Shown: positions 11,772-20,914 of the stretch, one piece after another
Layout of the letters: every line of letters starts with the position of its first letter
Position numbering within the stretch: the first letter of the stretch is position 1
Source of the DNA: Enterobacter pseudoroggenkampii
GTDB taxonomy: Bacteria > Pseudomonadota > Gammaproteobacteria > Enterobacterales > Enterobacteriaceae
Direction: 5' to 3'
DNA: 64,000 bases
NCBI RefSeq assembly: GCF_026420145.1
Contig: NZ_JAPMLV010000001.1
Coordinates: 2,542,001 to 2,606,000 of the forward strand
The notes under the pieces: generated by a model
Database searches by the model: none
Told to the model about the DNA's origin: nothing
The model's input: the letters and a program-made list of their open reading frames with translations, nothing else
Translations under genes and position numbers: made by a program

Positions 11772-13175
11772 TTATACAATTCTGAAGGCGTCCACCAACA
11801 CACAGCGACGCAGACGCACAAACGTGCGCGCGCTGGTCACCCCTTCCCCGGTTGGTGTGGTAATGGTCATCGTGGTCCAGCCTTCGCCGCCGAGCCCAAG
11901 CCCCGCAATACACGGTCCGTTCTTGACGAAAATGCTGGTATCAATGGCGTTTGCCATGCGGTTCATGTTGTCGATATTGCGCGAATGCATCGCCGCCGTA
12001 TGGTGACAGCCGCCTTCAAGCTTGACCGCCAGTTCAATGGCCTCATCGACGCTGGCGACCCGCACGACAGGCAACACCGGCATCATCAATTCGGTGACGG
12101 CAAACGGATGCGTCGCTGAGGTTTCGACGAATAACAGCCGCGTTTGCTCTGGTACGGTCAGACCAATCGTCGCCGCGATTTTTCCTGCATCGCGACCTAC
12201 CCAGTCACGACTGACCGTGCCTTTACCGCGCTCATCGATATTTTTCAGCAGCACAGGTTGCAGCTGTTCGGCCTGAGCCACAGTCAGTTTCACCGCATGC
12301 TGGCTTTCCATCAGGCGCATCAGTTCGTCGGCAACGCTATCCACGACGATCAGGACTTTTTCATCGGCGCAGATGATGTTGTTATCAAACGATGCGCCTT
12401 TGACGATCGACTGCGCCGCGCGGGCCAGGTCGGCCGTTTCATCCACCACCACCGGCGGGTTACCCGCACCGGCGGCAATCAGACGCTTGTTGGTGTGCTT
12501 ACGCGCAGCATCCACTACGGCTTCACCGCCGGTTACCACCAGCAGGCCGATGCCTGGGTACTTGAACAGGCGCTGGGCGGTTTCGATATCCGGATTGGCA
12601 ACGGTCACCAGCAGGTTTGCCGGGCCGCCTGCGGCAACAATCGCCTGGTTAAGCAGCGTAATGGCGCGCTGAGAGACTTTTTTTGCCGCAGGATGCGGGG
12701 CGAAGACCACGCTGTTGCCAGCGGCAATCAGGCTGATGGCGTTGTTGATAACAGTTGCGGCAGGGTTGGTAGACGGCGTCACCGAGGCCACCACGCCCCA
12801 CGGCGCATTTTCAATCAGCGTCAGACCGTTATCGCCGGTCAGGACCTGTGGAGACAGGCATTCCACCCCCGGCGTACCGCGTGCCTGCGCCACGTTTTTG
12901 GCAAATTTATCGTCAACGCGTCCCATGCCGGTTTCTGTGACGGCAAGTTCCGCTAATTCTCTGGCGTGCTTTTCGCCCGCCTCGCGAAGAGCCGCGATAG
13001 CCAACTGACGCATGGCGACGCTTTTCAACCCCTGCTGGGCCAGTTTTGCTGCCGTCACTGCGTCATCCAGGGAGGCAAAAACGCCCATTTCTTGAACGGC
13101 ACTGACGGGCTGGCTGCTGTCTTTCATTTTCAGCAGCACCGCTTTCACGACCTGTTCAATATCCTGTTGATTCAT
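11772..13175 (-). CDS. eutE: CoA-acylating acetaldehyde dehydrogenase EutE
   Basis: Converts acetaldehyde, CoA and NAD+ to acetyl-CoA and NADH within the microcompartment. The first 18 residues (MNQQDIEQVVKAVLLKMK) form the amphipathic encapsulation helix. An aldehyde dehydrogenase domain follows, with the catalytic cysteine at C269 in FDNNIICADEK. The length of 467 equals the E. coli enzyme. It is 11 bp downstream of eutN. Confidence 0.97.
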   Translation of the reverse strand: MNQQDIEQVVKAVLLKMKDSSQPVSAVQEMGVFASLDDAVTAAKLAQQGLKSVAMRQLAIAALREAGEKHARELAELAVTETGMGRVDDKFAKNVAQARGTPGVECLSPQVLTGDNGLTLIENAPWGVVASVTPSTNPAATVINNAISLIAAGNSVVFAPHPAAKKVSQRAITLLNQAIVAAGGPANLLVTVANPDIETAQRLFKYPGIGLLVVTGGEAVVDAARKHTNKRLIAAGAGNPPVVVDETADLARAAQSIVKGASFDNNIICADEKVLIVVDSVADELMRLMESQHAVKLTVAQAEQLQPVLLKNIDERGKGTVSRDWVGRDAGKIAATIGLTVPEQTRLLFVETSATHPFAVTELMMPVLPVVRVASVDEAIELAVKLEGGCHHTAAMHSRNIDNMNRMANAIDTSIFVKNGPCIAGLGLGGEGWTTMTITTPTGEGVTSARTFVRLRRCVLVDAFRIV

Positions 13176-13186
13176 GATTTTCTGCC

Positions 13187-13474
13187 TTATTTATGGAAGA
13201 TCACCTGGCCACCAGCCACCACTTCATCGACGATGCCAATCACGCACAGATCGACAGGTGATGATTCGTGACGGTGCGCCTGACGGGCTGAGCTGCCGCT
13301 GACCAGCAGCACCCACTCCCCGGTTCCCGCTCCGATGCTGTCGATAGCAACAGCACACTGGCCGTCGGGATTACCCTGGGCATCAATCATTTCCACCATC
13401 AGCAACTTGTCGTGCGCGAGCCCCTGATGGCGTACGGTACAAACAATTTGTCCTGTGACGATTGCCAGTTTCAT
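13187..13474 (-). CDS. eutN: microcompartment vertex protein EutN
   Basis: A 95-residue BMV/EutN-CcmL family protein that forms pentamers capping the vertices of the Eut shell. The start at the ATG at 13474 gives MKLAIVTGQIVCTVRH, the family N-terminus. The longer open frame upstream (to 13579) crosses a stem-loop and has no homology, so it is not used. The motif GAGTGEWVLLVSGSSAR is characteristic. Confidence 0.96.
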   Translation of the reverse strand: MKLAIVTGQIVCTVRHQGLAHDKLLMVEMIDAQGNPDGQCAVAIDSIGAGTGEWVLLVSGSSARQAHRHESSPVDLCVIGIVDEVVAGGQVIFHK

Positions 13475-13588
13475 ACGCGCCTCCGTGGCATATTTCAGGT
13501 AAAACCTCCCCCTACCCTCCGCAGAAGGTAATGTGAAAAGGAGAGAGGGTGACGCCAGCAATGAAATTTGTGGCGTCACATGGACGAC
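13475..13588 (-). ncRNA. spacer between eutM and eutN with a strong stem-loop
   Basis: This 114-bp gap is by far the largest inside the operon. It contains a perfect 9-bp inverted repeat, GTGACGCCA (13549-13557) and TGGCGTCAC (13571-13579), directly after the eutM stop. A looser pyrimidine/purine-rich pair lies around 13506-13550 (ctccccctacc / ggagagaggg). There is no T-run on the transcribed strand, so it looks more like an mRNA processing or 3'-stabilising structure for eutM than a terminator. The type is the nearest one available; no separate RNA is claimed. Confidence 0.45.
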
Positions 13589-13882
13589 TTACATGTCGTT
13601 GCTGTCGCCTTTAAAGCTAATCGGGAACACTTCTTCCAGATCGCCATGCGGGCGCGGGATCACGTGTACGGAAACCAGCTCGCCAATACGCTGTGCAGCC
13701 GCAGCACCTGCGTCTGTTGCCGCTTTACATGCCGCTACGTCGCCGCGGACCATAGCAGTGACCAGACCGCCACCGATCTGCTTCACGCCAACCAGTTTCA
13801 CACGTGCCGCTTTAACCATTGCGTCAGAAGCCTCAATCAGTGCAACCAGGCCCCGGGTTTCAATCATTCCTAATGCTTCCAT
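13589..13882 (-). CDS. eutM: major hexameric shell protein EutM
   Basis: A 97-residue single BMC-domain protein ([26 protein letters not shown]...), the main hexagonal tile of the Eut shell. The [13 protein letters not shown] segment forms part of the central-pore face typical of this family. It has a good ribosome site (gaggaaag) and unusually large spacers on both sides (40 bp from eutD, 114 bp to eutN). This fits separate post-transcriptional control of a highly needed structural protein. Confidence 0.97.
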   Translation of the reverse strand: MEALGMIETRGLVALIEASDAMVKAARVKLVGVKQIGGGLVTAMVRGDVAACKAATDAGAAAAQRIGELVSVHVIPRPHGDLEEVFPISFKGDSNDM

Positions 13883-13922
13883 TTTGCTTTCCTCTTAAGT
13901 CAAAGGGGTCCAGAACGGGACC

Positions 13923-14939
13923 TTATACAACCAGTGTGTGCGAGGCGTTTTCACGACTCACGTCAGTCTGGCGCGGCACAGCGGCCACCAACGCCAGTTC
14001 GATAATTTCCTGTACGCTACAGCCGCGAGAGAGGTCGTGAAGCGGTGCGGCAAGTCCCTGAATCAAGGGTCCAACGGCGCGATACCCTCCCAAACGCTGG
14101 GCAATTTTGTAGCCAATATTGCCTGCCTCCAGCGACGGGAAAACCATCACGTTGGCATTGCCCTTTAACGGACTGGCAGGCGCTTTTTGCGCGGCGACTT
14201 CCGGAACAAAGGCGGCATCAAATTGCAGTTCGCCATCCACGATAAGCTGCGGGGCACGCTCACGAACAATCTCCGTCGCCTGCTGCACGTTAGCGACGTT
14301 GGGATGGCGAGCGCTGCCATTACTTGAAAACGACAGCATGGCCACGCGCGGCTCTTCCCCCGTGATCCCCTGCCATGTCTGCGCGCTGGCAATCGCAATA
14401 TCCGCCAGCTGTGCGGCGGTGGGCTGCGGCACGACGCTGCAATCGGCAAATCCTAATGACGGCCCGAGATACTGTGGCAGCATCAGGAAAATTGACGACA
14501 GCGTTTTACAGCCTGGCTGTAGCCCAATAATGCGCAAACCGGCGCGCAGCACGTTGGCCGTCGACGATAGATTGCCCGCAATACAGACGTCAGCTTTACC
14601 CGCGCTGACCATTGCCGCGGCGAACATCAGCGGATCGTTGAGTTTTTCCCGGGCATCCGCAGGCGTTTTATCTCCCGCGCGGGCCAACCAGCGCAGCGCA
14701 AACTCTTCACGCATTGGCAGGTTGCTTTGCGGATCGATAACCTGAATGCCATCCATCGCCACCCGGTGGCTGAGAGCAAACTGGCGCAGCGCAAACGGAC
14801 TGGCGACGAGAATGGGACGCGCCAGACGGTGCTGATGCAGATAATTTGCCGCCTTCAGTACCCGAACATCCAGCGCATCCGGAAACACCACCCGTGCAGG
14901 TGAGCGGTGGGAGAGTTGACGAGCACGTTCAATGATCAC
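13923..14939 (-). CDS. eutD: ethanolamine-specific phosphate acetyltransferase EutD
   Basis: Converts acetyl-CoA and phosphate to acetyl-phosphate and CoA, recycling CoA for EutE. It is a 338-residue PTA/PTB-family protein without the extra regulatory N-terminal domain of housekeeping Pta. Conserved segments include [16 protein letters not shown] and [22 protein letters not shown]. The start overlaps the stop of eutT by four bases. Confidence 0.96.
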   Translation of the reverse strand: MIIERARQLSHRSPARVVFPDALDVRVLKAANYLHQHRLARPILVASPFALRQFALSHRVAMDGIQVIDPQSNLPMREEFALRWLARAGDKTPADAREKLNDPLMFAAAMVSAGKADVCIAGNLSSTANVLRAGLRIIGLQPGCKTLSSIFLMLPQYLGPSLGFADCSVVPQPTAAQLADIAIASAQTWQGITGEEPRVAMLSFSSNGSARHPNVANVQQATEIVRERAPQLIVDGELQFDAAFVPEVAAQKAPASPLKGNANVMVFPSLEAGNIGYKIAQRLGGYRAVGPLIQGLAAPLHDLSRGCSVQEIIELALVAAVPRQTDVSRENASHTLVV

Positions 14940-15739
14940 GGTTTCTCCTCCAGTCGCTGTTGAATTTGGCTAACCGTCAGCGGGTGCTTCGCAACGCTCA
15001 GAATCATCATGACGTAGACCGTACTGGAAAGGCGGTTGAGCGCCTGCATGATGTCCGGTCGCATGACTTCAAAACTACGGGTGATGAAAACCTGGGCCGC
15101 CACCGTCTCCGTTTCACGGACTTTGGTACGCAGCAGATTAAGCAGCGCGCAATCATGTCCGTGACTGGCTTCAGGCACCAGATGGTCGTGGTCCAGATAG
15201 CGCAGCGGCTGATGCGAAAGGCGGTGTAAATCGTCGTCACTTAAGCCGACGATAGCTTGTGCTCCCAGCAGCTCGTCCATCGCATCGGCGCGCATAATGT
15301 TGCCCAGGCGCGAACGGATATCCGAAAGCCACGGCTGCCACGGTTGCCCAAGCTCTATCTGCAACCACACGGCCAGCGCGATGGTGCTGTCCAGCGCGGC
15401 GCGAAATCCCAGGCGCGGATCACTTTTGGCAACCATCTTGTTCGCCGTCAGATGCGTCAGCGTGTCAGGTTTCTTCGCCACCGGTTGATGACACAGTTCG
15501 CAGCTGGCCTGTGGATGCGTATCGCTGCTGGTTAACCCATGCACCGGCTGCGGCTGCTGGTCTTCGTCAGCAATAAACAGGCTGCCCTGCTCGTCGATAA
15601 ACTTAATGCGCAGATGTCGGCTTTCCAGTAATTCCCGGGCAGACGGCGTCAGGCGAGCGTCAGCGGGGAGATGAATTTCAGCCCCTTCGCTGAGCGTATG
15701 ATTCGCTCTGAGCCATGCTTCGGTAATGAAATCCTTCAT
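14936..15739 (-). CDS. eutT: ATP:cob(I)alamin adenosyltransferase EutT
   Basis: Makes adenosylcobalamin for EutBC. The Salmonella enzyme is a metalloprotein with the motif H-X11-C-C-X2-C at residues 67-83. Here H67, H75, C80 and C83 are present, but residue 79 is serine (AGC, codon at 15505-15503), so the first cysteine of the CC pair is missing. The rest of the 267 residues matches the family, including [10 protein letters not shown] and [12 protein letters not shown]. It is 9 bp after eutQ. The serine may be tolerated or may weaken metal binding; the sequence alone cannot decide. Confidence 0.95.
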   Translation of the reverse strand: MKDFITEAWLRANHTLSEGAEIHLPADARLTPSARELLESRHLRIKFIDEQGSLFIADEDQQPQPVHGLTSSDTHPQASCELCHQPVAKKPDTLTHLTANKMVAKSDPRLGFRAALDSTIALAVWLQIELGQPWQPWLSDIRSRLGNIMRADAMDELLGAQAIVGLSDDDLHRLSHQPLRYLDHDHLVPEASHGHDCALLNLLRTKVRETETVAAQVFITRSFEVMRPDIMQALNRLSSTVYVMMILSVAKHPLTVSQIQQRLEEKP

Positions 15740-15748
15740 ACATCCGCC

Positions 15749-16453
15749 TTAGCAGGACTGCCAGTTCGCAGGCCAGGCCACATACAGAAACTTCACCGTC
15801 GAGGGCGTACCAAATTCGATGCTGGAGCCTTTCGGGATAAACATCACGTCCCCGGCTTTAGCAATCATGGTTTCACCTTCGTGACGAACGTGCAGCTCAC
15901 CTTCCAGAATCATGTCGATTTCGTCGTAGTTCAGCGTCCATGGGAAAAAGGCGTTATCCCACTGCATGAACCCGGCGGCCATACTGCTGCCGTCCTGGTC
16001 GGTCACCAGATCGGTTAACCCCACACAGTGCGGCTGTGCGCCGTCAAAACGACCAAACTTCACGCTACTGCCGTCGATGACTTTGACGCCGCCTTTGCCA
16101 GTCACCGAGTTAAAGCTCGGCTGCATTCCGCCCTGCTCCAGCGACTGTTTCTCCTTCATGACTTTGTCCATCAGTTGGGCAACCAGGCTTTCGGTAAACT
16201 GTCCTTCCGGTAACTGTGCAATGATGGTTTCGCGAATGCGTTGGTTTTCCGTTTTGCCATCAATCACCGCAGCCGGTTTAGCAGCGGCTGCGCATGGCGT
16301 GGATTCATCGCATTCGCTGATGGTGACGCCCAGCAGCTCCGCAACTTCGCGCGCCTCCGGGGTGATGATGCTGGCGCGCAGAACAACTGACATTTCCTGT
16401 TCACCGCGTGCGTGGGCCGCACGAATATCGTTAGCTGTGATGAGTTTTTTCAC
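15749..16453 (-). CDS. eutQ: cupin-fold ethanolamine utilisation protein EutQ
   Basis: A 234-residue protein with a variable N-terminal half and a C-terminal cupin domain (about residues 125-232; MQWDNAFFPWTLNYDEIDMILEGELHV and FIPKGSSIEFGT). EutQ has been reported to have acetate kinase activity and to aid microcompartment assembly. Its first 23 bases overlap the end of eutP, a firm sign of coupled translation. An Ala/Cys-rich linker is seen around residues 48-60. Confidence 0.94.
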   Translation of the reverse strand: MKKLITANDIRAAHARGEQEMSVVLRASIITPEAREVAELLGVTISECDESTPCAAAAKPAAVIDGKTENQRIRETIIAQLPEGQFTESLVAQLMDKVMKEKQSLEQGGMQPSFNSVTGKGGVKVIDGSSVKFGRFDGAQPHCVGLTDLVTDQDGSSMAAGFMQWDNAFFPWTLNYDEIDMILEGELHVRHEGETMIAKAGDVMFIPKGSSIEFGTPSTVKFLYVAWPANWQSC

Positions 16454-16910
16454 CTGCCCTTTCCTCCTTTTGGCTGAGCTCAGTCAGATAATCCACCAGA
16501 TGCTGCACGCTGCGCGGGTCATGGCTATTGAGCTCAAAAATCGGCTCCTGAAACCCCATCCCGCAAAGAAGTTGTTGCGTTGCGGCGACGTCGGCATCCG
16601 GCAGGTCCGTTTTGCTGATAACGGCGATTTGTCGTTTACTTGCGCCAATATCCAGCAGCCCGGCAGGTAAGCGACTTTCTTTATCATTTGCCGCATGTAT
16701 ATAAATCAACGTATCGACATCCTGCAGCGTAGTAATTAAGGCGTGATACCAGCGAGGATGGCTAAAATATTCCCCTGGCGTATCGATATCGCCATTCTCA
16801 TTAAACTCCACGGCCTGTGTTTTTCTGGCGAGGGAATAATTTCCCTGTAGCGCATTAAAGAGCGTCGTTTTCCCCGCCCCCACCGTACCGACAAACGCAA
16901 TACGTTTCAT
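16431..16910 (-). CDS. eutP: P-loop NTPase EutP
   Basis: A 159-residue P-loop protein with Walker A GTVGAGKT at residues 8-15 and a GTPase-like SKTDLPDADV motif (NKxD-like) near 96-105. EutP has been described as a second acetate kinase of the pathway. It starts 12 bp after eutS and its end overlaps eutQ by 23 bases. Confidence 0.94.
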   Translation of the reverse strand: MKRIAFVGTVGAGKTTLFNALQGNYSLARKTQAVEFNENGDIDTPGEYFSHPRWYHALITTLQDVDTLIYIHAANDKESRLPAGLLDIGASKRQIAVISKTDLPDADVAATQQLLCGMGFQEPIFELNSHDPRSVQHLVDYLTELSQKEERAGEKTHHS

Positions 16911-16922
16911 CGCCGCCTCAGA

Positions 16923-17258
16923 TTAACTTTTTGTCAGATTGCACAATGTGAAATTTAATAACCGGCCCAGACCACTTACCGTCTGTAATAACGCTTCTTC
17001 TACCGCGCCTACCGAGCCGTAGATAACCAGCGCACCGCTGAATCGATCGAGAAAACCGATATGTACATCTGCCGCCTTCAGGGCTAAGTCACCGGCAATC
17101 ATCGCCGTTTCCCCTGGCGTCAGCGTCATGATGCCGATGGCACCGGCTTCGGGAACGCCGATCTTTTTCGCCAGTTCCTCTCCGGGGTGCGCAATGAGAT
17201 GCGCCAGCGTGACCTGTTTCCCCGGCACAAATTCCTGGATAATGCGTTCTTTTTCCAT
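16923..17258 (-). CDS. eutS: bent-hexamer shell protein EutS
   Basis: The first gene of the eut operon, 111 residues, a circularly permuted BMC-domain protein whose hexamer is bent and can sit at shell edges. The sequence follows the family from [20 protein letters not shown] onward. A strong ribosome site (ggaggcggtgag) precedes the ATG. As leader gene it marks the main EutR-controlled promoter upstream. Confidence 0.97.
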   Translation of the reverse strand: MEKERIIQEFVPGKQVTLAHLIAHPGEELAKKIGVPEAGAIGIMTLTPGETAMIAGDLALKAADVHIGFLDRFSGALVIYGSVGAVEEALLQTVSGLGRLLNFTLCNLTKS

Positions 17259-17370
17259 TGCTCACCGCCTCCTCTAAAACTGCCCTCATCGTGGCAATTT
17301 TTTGTCAGAGCAAATAACAAAATTCGGCAACCAGGTTTAAAAGGTGAAGTGGATCACTAAGAAAGGGAAA
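17259..17370 (-). promoter_or_regulatory. main eut operon promoter region with CRP-like site
   Basis: The 112-bp leader before eutS must hold the main eut promoter. On the minus strand a CRP-like palindrome AGTGA-N6-TCACC lies at 17358-17343. A plausible -10 (TGTTAT, plus positions 17319-17314) lies about 30 bp further on, which puts the CRP centre near -43. cAMP-CRP and EutR control of this promoter is established in Salmonella. The EutR site itself I cannot point to with confidence. Confidence 0.55.
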
Positions 17371-17399
17371 ATAAAAAGGCGCGGGAGAAACCCGCGCCG
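17371..17399 (-). terminator. Rho-independent terminator of maeB
   Basis: The stem GGCGCGGG / CCCGCGCC (17378-17385 with 17391-17398) is followed on the minus strand by a run of T's (complement of ataaaaa, 17371-17377). It sits 20 bp after the maeB stop and separates maeB from the eut promoter. Confidence 0.9.
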
Positions 17400-17418
17400 G
17401 AAATAAATTAAAGTGATA

Positions 17419-19698
17419 TTACAGCGGCTGCGTCTGCGCCTCAACCACCGCCAGCGCCACCATGTTCACGATACGACGCACGGAGGCAATCGGCGTTAAC
17501 ACGTGCACCGGTTTCGCCACGCCCATCAGCACCGGTCCTACGGTCACCCCTTCAGAGCTGGAGACGCGCAGCAGGTTATAGCTGATACGCGCCGCTTCCA
17601 CGTTCGGCATAATCAGGATGTTAGCCGATCCCTTCAGCGGGCTGTCCGGCATACGTTCGTTACGGATGCTCTCCACCAGCGCCGCATCGCCGTGCATTTC
17701 CCCGTCAATCATCAGCTCCGGCGCGCGCTCGCGCACCAGCGCCAGCGTCTCACGCATTTTGCAGGCCGCCGCGGATTTAGACGAACCAAAGTTAGAGTGC
17801 GACAGCAGAGCCACCTTCGGCTCGATACCAAAGCGACGCACGGTCTCGGCGGCCATCACGGTGATCTCCGCCAGCTCGTCCGGGGTGGGATCGTCGTTAA
17901 CGTAGGTATCGGCAATAAAGGTGTTGCCGCTTGGCAGCAGCAGCGCGTTCATCGCCCCGGCGGTATGGACGCCGTCGCGATAGCCAAAGATCTCCTGCAC
18001 CACGCTAAAGTGCTCGTGGTAATCGCCGATGGTGCCGCAGATCAGCGCATCCGCCTCGCCGCGATGGACCATGATCGCGCCGATCACCGTCGTGTTGCTG
18101 ATCACCGCTTTCTGCGCCTGCTCCTGAGTGATCCCCCGCCGTTTCATGATCGCGTAGTATTCGCTCCAGTACTCTTTGAAGCGCGGATCGGATTCGTTGT
18201 TGACGATCTCGAAGTCGACACCCGCCTTAATCTGCAGGCCCAGCTTCTGGATACGCATCTCAATCACGCTCGGACGACCAATCAGGATCGGTTTCGCCAG
18301 GCCTAAGGTGATCAACTCCTGGGTGGCGTGCAGCACGCGCGCCTCTTCCCCTTCCGCCAGCACTACGCGCTTCGCGTCGGCGCGCGCCTGGGAGAAGATC
18401 GGCTTCATGAACAGGTTGGTTTTATAGACAAACTCGGTGAGCTTATCGACGTAAGCGTCGAAATCGTGAATCGGACGCGTCGCCACGCCGGAGTCCATCG
18501 CCGCTTTGGCCACCGCGGGAGCAATTTTGACAATCAGACGCGGGTCGAACGGTTTTGGAATGATGTAGTCCGGGCCAAAGCTCAGATCCTGATCGCCGTA
18601 CGCAGACGCGACCACTTCGCTCTGCTCGGCGTGCGCCAGCTCCGCGATGGCGTGAACGGCGGCCAGCTTCATCTCTTCGTTGATCGCCGTTGCGCCGACG
18701 TCCAGCGCACCGCGGAAGATGAACGGGAAGCAGAGCACGTTGTTGACCTGGTTCGGGTAGTCAGAACGACCGGTACAGATAATGGCGTCTTCACGCACCG
18801 CTTTCGCCAGTGGCGGCAGAATTTCCGGCTCCGGGTTCGCCAGGGCCAGGATCATTGGCGCACGCGCCATCTTCTTCACCATCTCCTGGGTCAGCACCTT
18901 CGGACCCGAGCAGCCGAGGAAGATATCCGCGCCGTCGATCACGTCGTCCAGGGTGCGTTTACCGTCGTCTTCCACCGCATAGGCCGCTTTGGTTTCAGCC
19001 ATGTTCGGCTCGCGGTCTTTATAGATAACGCCTTTGGAGTCGCAGACCACAATGTTGTGTTTCTGCATACCCAGCGCCACCAGCAGGTTCATACAGGCGA
19101 TGGCCGCGGCGCCTGCGCCAGAAACCACCATGCGCACGTCGGAGAGATTTTTCTCTACCACGCGCAGGCCGTTCAGAATCGCGGCGGTGCTGATAATCGC
19201 GGTCCCGTGCTGGTCATCATGGAACACGGGAATGTTCATACGCTCGCGCAGCTTCTGCTCGATATAGAAACATTCCGGCGCTTTGATGTCTTCCAGGTTA
19301 ATCCCGCCGAAGGTCGGCTCCAGCGCGGCCACCACGTTGATGAATTTGTCAGGGTCGAGCTCATCCACCTCGATATCGAACACGTCGATACCGGCGAATT
19401 TCTTGAACAGTACCCCCTTCCCTTCCATCACCGGTTTACCGGCCAGCGCACCGATGTTGCCCAGCCCCAGCACCGCCGTGCCGTTAGAGATCACGGCGAC
19501 AAGGTTGCCACGCGCGGTGTATTTGTAGGCCGCCAGCGGGTCTTTTTCAATTTCCAGACACGGGGCAGCTACGCCCGGCGAATAGGCCAGCGCCAGATCG
19601 CGCTGGGTTGCCAGCGGCTTGGTTGGGGAGACCTGGATTTTCCCCGGGACAGGAAACTCGTGAAAATCGAGGGCACTCTGTTTTAACTGATCGTCCAT
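17419..19698 (-). CDS. maeB: NADP-dependent malic enzyme MaeB
   Basis: Oxidatively decarboxylates malate to pyruvate with NADP+, supplying NADPH and pyruvate during growth on C4 acids. The 759 residues are the full two-part architecture: malic-enzyme and NAD-binding domains (about 1-425; [32 protein letters not shown]) plus a C-terminal phosphotransacetylase-like regulatory domain (about 430-759) that senses acetyl-CoA. It is divergent from talA, as in E. coli. Confidence 0.97.
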   Translation of the reverse strand: MDDQLKQSALDFHEFPVPGKIQVSPTKPLATQRDLALAYSPGVAAPCLEIEKDPLAAYKYTARGNLVAVISNGTAVLGLGNIGALAGKPVMEGKGVLFKKFAGIDVFDIEVDELDPDKFINVVAALEPTFGGINLEDIKAPECFYIEQKLRERMNIPVFHDDQHGTAIISTAAILNGLRVVEKNLSDVRMVVSGAGAAAIACMNLLVALGMQKHNIVVCDSKGVIYKDREPNMAETKAAYAVEDDGKRTLDDVIDGADIFLGCSGPKVLTQEMVKKMARAPMILALANPEPEILPPLAKAVREDAIICTGRSDYPNQVNNVLCFPFIFRGALDVGATAINEEMKLAAVHAIAELAHAEQSEVVASAYGDQDLSFGPDYIIPKPFDPRLIVKIAPAVAKAAMDSGVATRPIHDFDAYVDKLTEFVYKTNLFMKPIFSQARADAKRVVLAEGEEARVLHATQELITLGLAKPILIGRPSVIEMRIQKLGLQIKAGVDFEIVNNESDPRFKEYWSEYYAIMKRRGITQEQAQKAVISNTTVIGAIMVHRGEADALICGTIGDYHEHFSVVQEIFGYRDGVHTAGAMNALLLPSGNTFIADTYVNDDPTPDELAEITVMAAETVRRFGIEPKVALLSHSNFGSSKSAAACKMRETLALVRERAPELMIDGEMHGDAALVESIRNERMPDSPLKGSANILIMPNVEAARISYNLLRVSSSEGVTVGPVLMGVAKPVHVLTPIASVRRIVNMVALAVVEAQTQPL

Positions 19699-19944
19699 CT
19701 TGTTATTCCTTTTACGTATCGGTCAGATAGTATCGCCGCAGGACAGCGCATAAACTTTGAAGGCTGCCAAACTCTCACCATCACACATTAAAAATTGTTA
19801 TCAATTTATAACAGCCATGTTACCCGTCTCAAAAGCAATGCCTCCCCCGTCTGCTATGCTTTTTTGTTAAGTCCATCATGATTTTTCCAGAAGTGTGAAC
19901 TAACGCACTCAGCTAACGCTTTTATTTCCAAGGAGTAATCATTT
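19699..19944. promoter_or_regulatory. maeB/talA divergent promoter region
   Basis: These 246 bp hold the promoters of maeB (minus) and talA (plus). The centre is AT-rich (around 19785-19815). In E. coli talA-tktB is driven by RpoS, and a gearbox or RpoS-type promoter is expected here, but I cannot define its elements with certainty. talA has a clear ribosome site, caaggagtaatc, at 19929-19940. Confidence 0.5.
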
Positions 19945-20895
19945 ATGAACCAGCTAGACGGCATCAAAAAATTCACCACCGTGGTTGCAGACAGCGGCGA
20001 TATCGAGTCGATTCGCCACTATCAGCCGGAGGATGCGACCACCAACCCTTCGCTGCTGCTCAAAGCGGCCGGGCTTGCCCATTTTAGCCATCTGATTGAT
20101 GACGCCATTGCCTACGGTAAACAGCGCGGGAAAACGCAGGAGCAGCAGGTCGCCGAAGCCAGCGACAAGCTGGCGGTTAATTTTGGTGCAGAAATTCTGA
20201 AAAGCATTCCGGGACGCGTCTCGACCGAAGTCGATGCCCGCCTCTCATTTGATAAAGAAAAAAGCATTAATAAGGCACGTCGTCTGGTGGAGCTCTACCA
20301 GGATCAGGGCATCGATAAATCGCGCATTCTGATCAAGCTCGCCTCCACCTGGGAAGGCATCCGTGCGGCAGAGGTGCTGGAAAAAGAGGGTATCCACTGC
20401 AACCTGACGCTGCTGTTCTCGTTTGCCCAGGCGCGCGCCTGCGCGGAAGCGGGCGTGTTCCTCGTCTCGCCGTTTGTCGGGCGCATCTACGACTGGTATC
20501 AGGCAAAACAGCCGATGGATCCGTACGTGGTGGATGAGGATCCGGGCGTGAAATCGGTCCGTAACATCTACGACTACTACAAACAGCACCGCTACGAAAC
20601 CATCGTGATGGGGGCCAGCTTCCGCCGTACCGAGCAGATCCTCGCCCTGGCAGGCTGTGACCGTCTGACCATCTCCCCTAACCTGCTCCAGGAGCTACAG
20701 GACAAAGAAGAGACGGTGATCCGTAAGCTGGTGCCCACCTCTACCGTTCTGCCAAAACCGAAAACCATGACCGAAGCGGAGTTCCGCTGGGAGCACAACC
20801 AGGACGCGATGGCTGTGGAAAAACTGGCGGAAGGTATCCGCCTGTTCGCCGTCGACCAGCGCAAACTTGAAGACCTTCTCGCCGCCAAACTTTAA
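19945..20895 (+). CDS. talA: transaldolase A
   Basis: Transfers a dihydroxyacetone unit between sedoheptulose-7-phosphate and glyceraldehyde-3-phosphate in the non-oxidative pentose phosphate pathway. It has 316 residues, with the Schiff-base lysine K131 in [11 protein letters not shown] and the N-terminal [10 protein letters not shown] motif. It is immediately followed by tktB (19-bp gap), the same stationary-phase pair as in E. coli, and this context identifies it as TalA and not TalB. Confidence 0.96.
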   Translation: MNQLDGIKKFTTVVADSGDIESIRHYQPEDATTNPSLLLKAAGLAHFSHLIDDAIAYGKQRGKTQEQQVAEASDKLAVNFGAEILKSIPGRVSTEVDARLSFDKEKSINKARRLVELYQDQGIDKSRILIKLASTWEGIRAAEVLEKEGIHCNLTLLFSFAQARACAEAGVFLVSPFVGRIYDWYQAKQPMDPYVVDEDPGVKSVRNIYDYYKQHRYETIVMGASFRRTEQILALAGCDRLTISPNLLQELQDKEETVIRKLVPTSTVLPKPKTMTEAEFRWEHNQDAMAVEKLAEGIRLFAVDQRKLEDLLAAKL

Positions 20896-20914
20896 CCTTG
20901 CCACGGAGTGAACT

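Noticed and set aside
13475..13579. N-terminal extension of eutN
   Set aside because: The open frame continues 35 codons upstream but crosses the stem-loop and has no counterpart in EutN; the ATG at 13474 gives the exact family length.
18328..19686. 452-codon open frame on the plus strand inside maeB
   Set aside because: It is antisense to the highly conserved maeB, has a His/Arg/Val-rich composition typical of a GC-rich shadow frame and shows no known domain.
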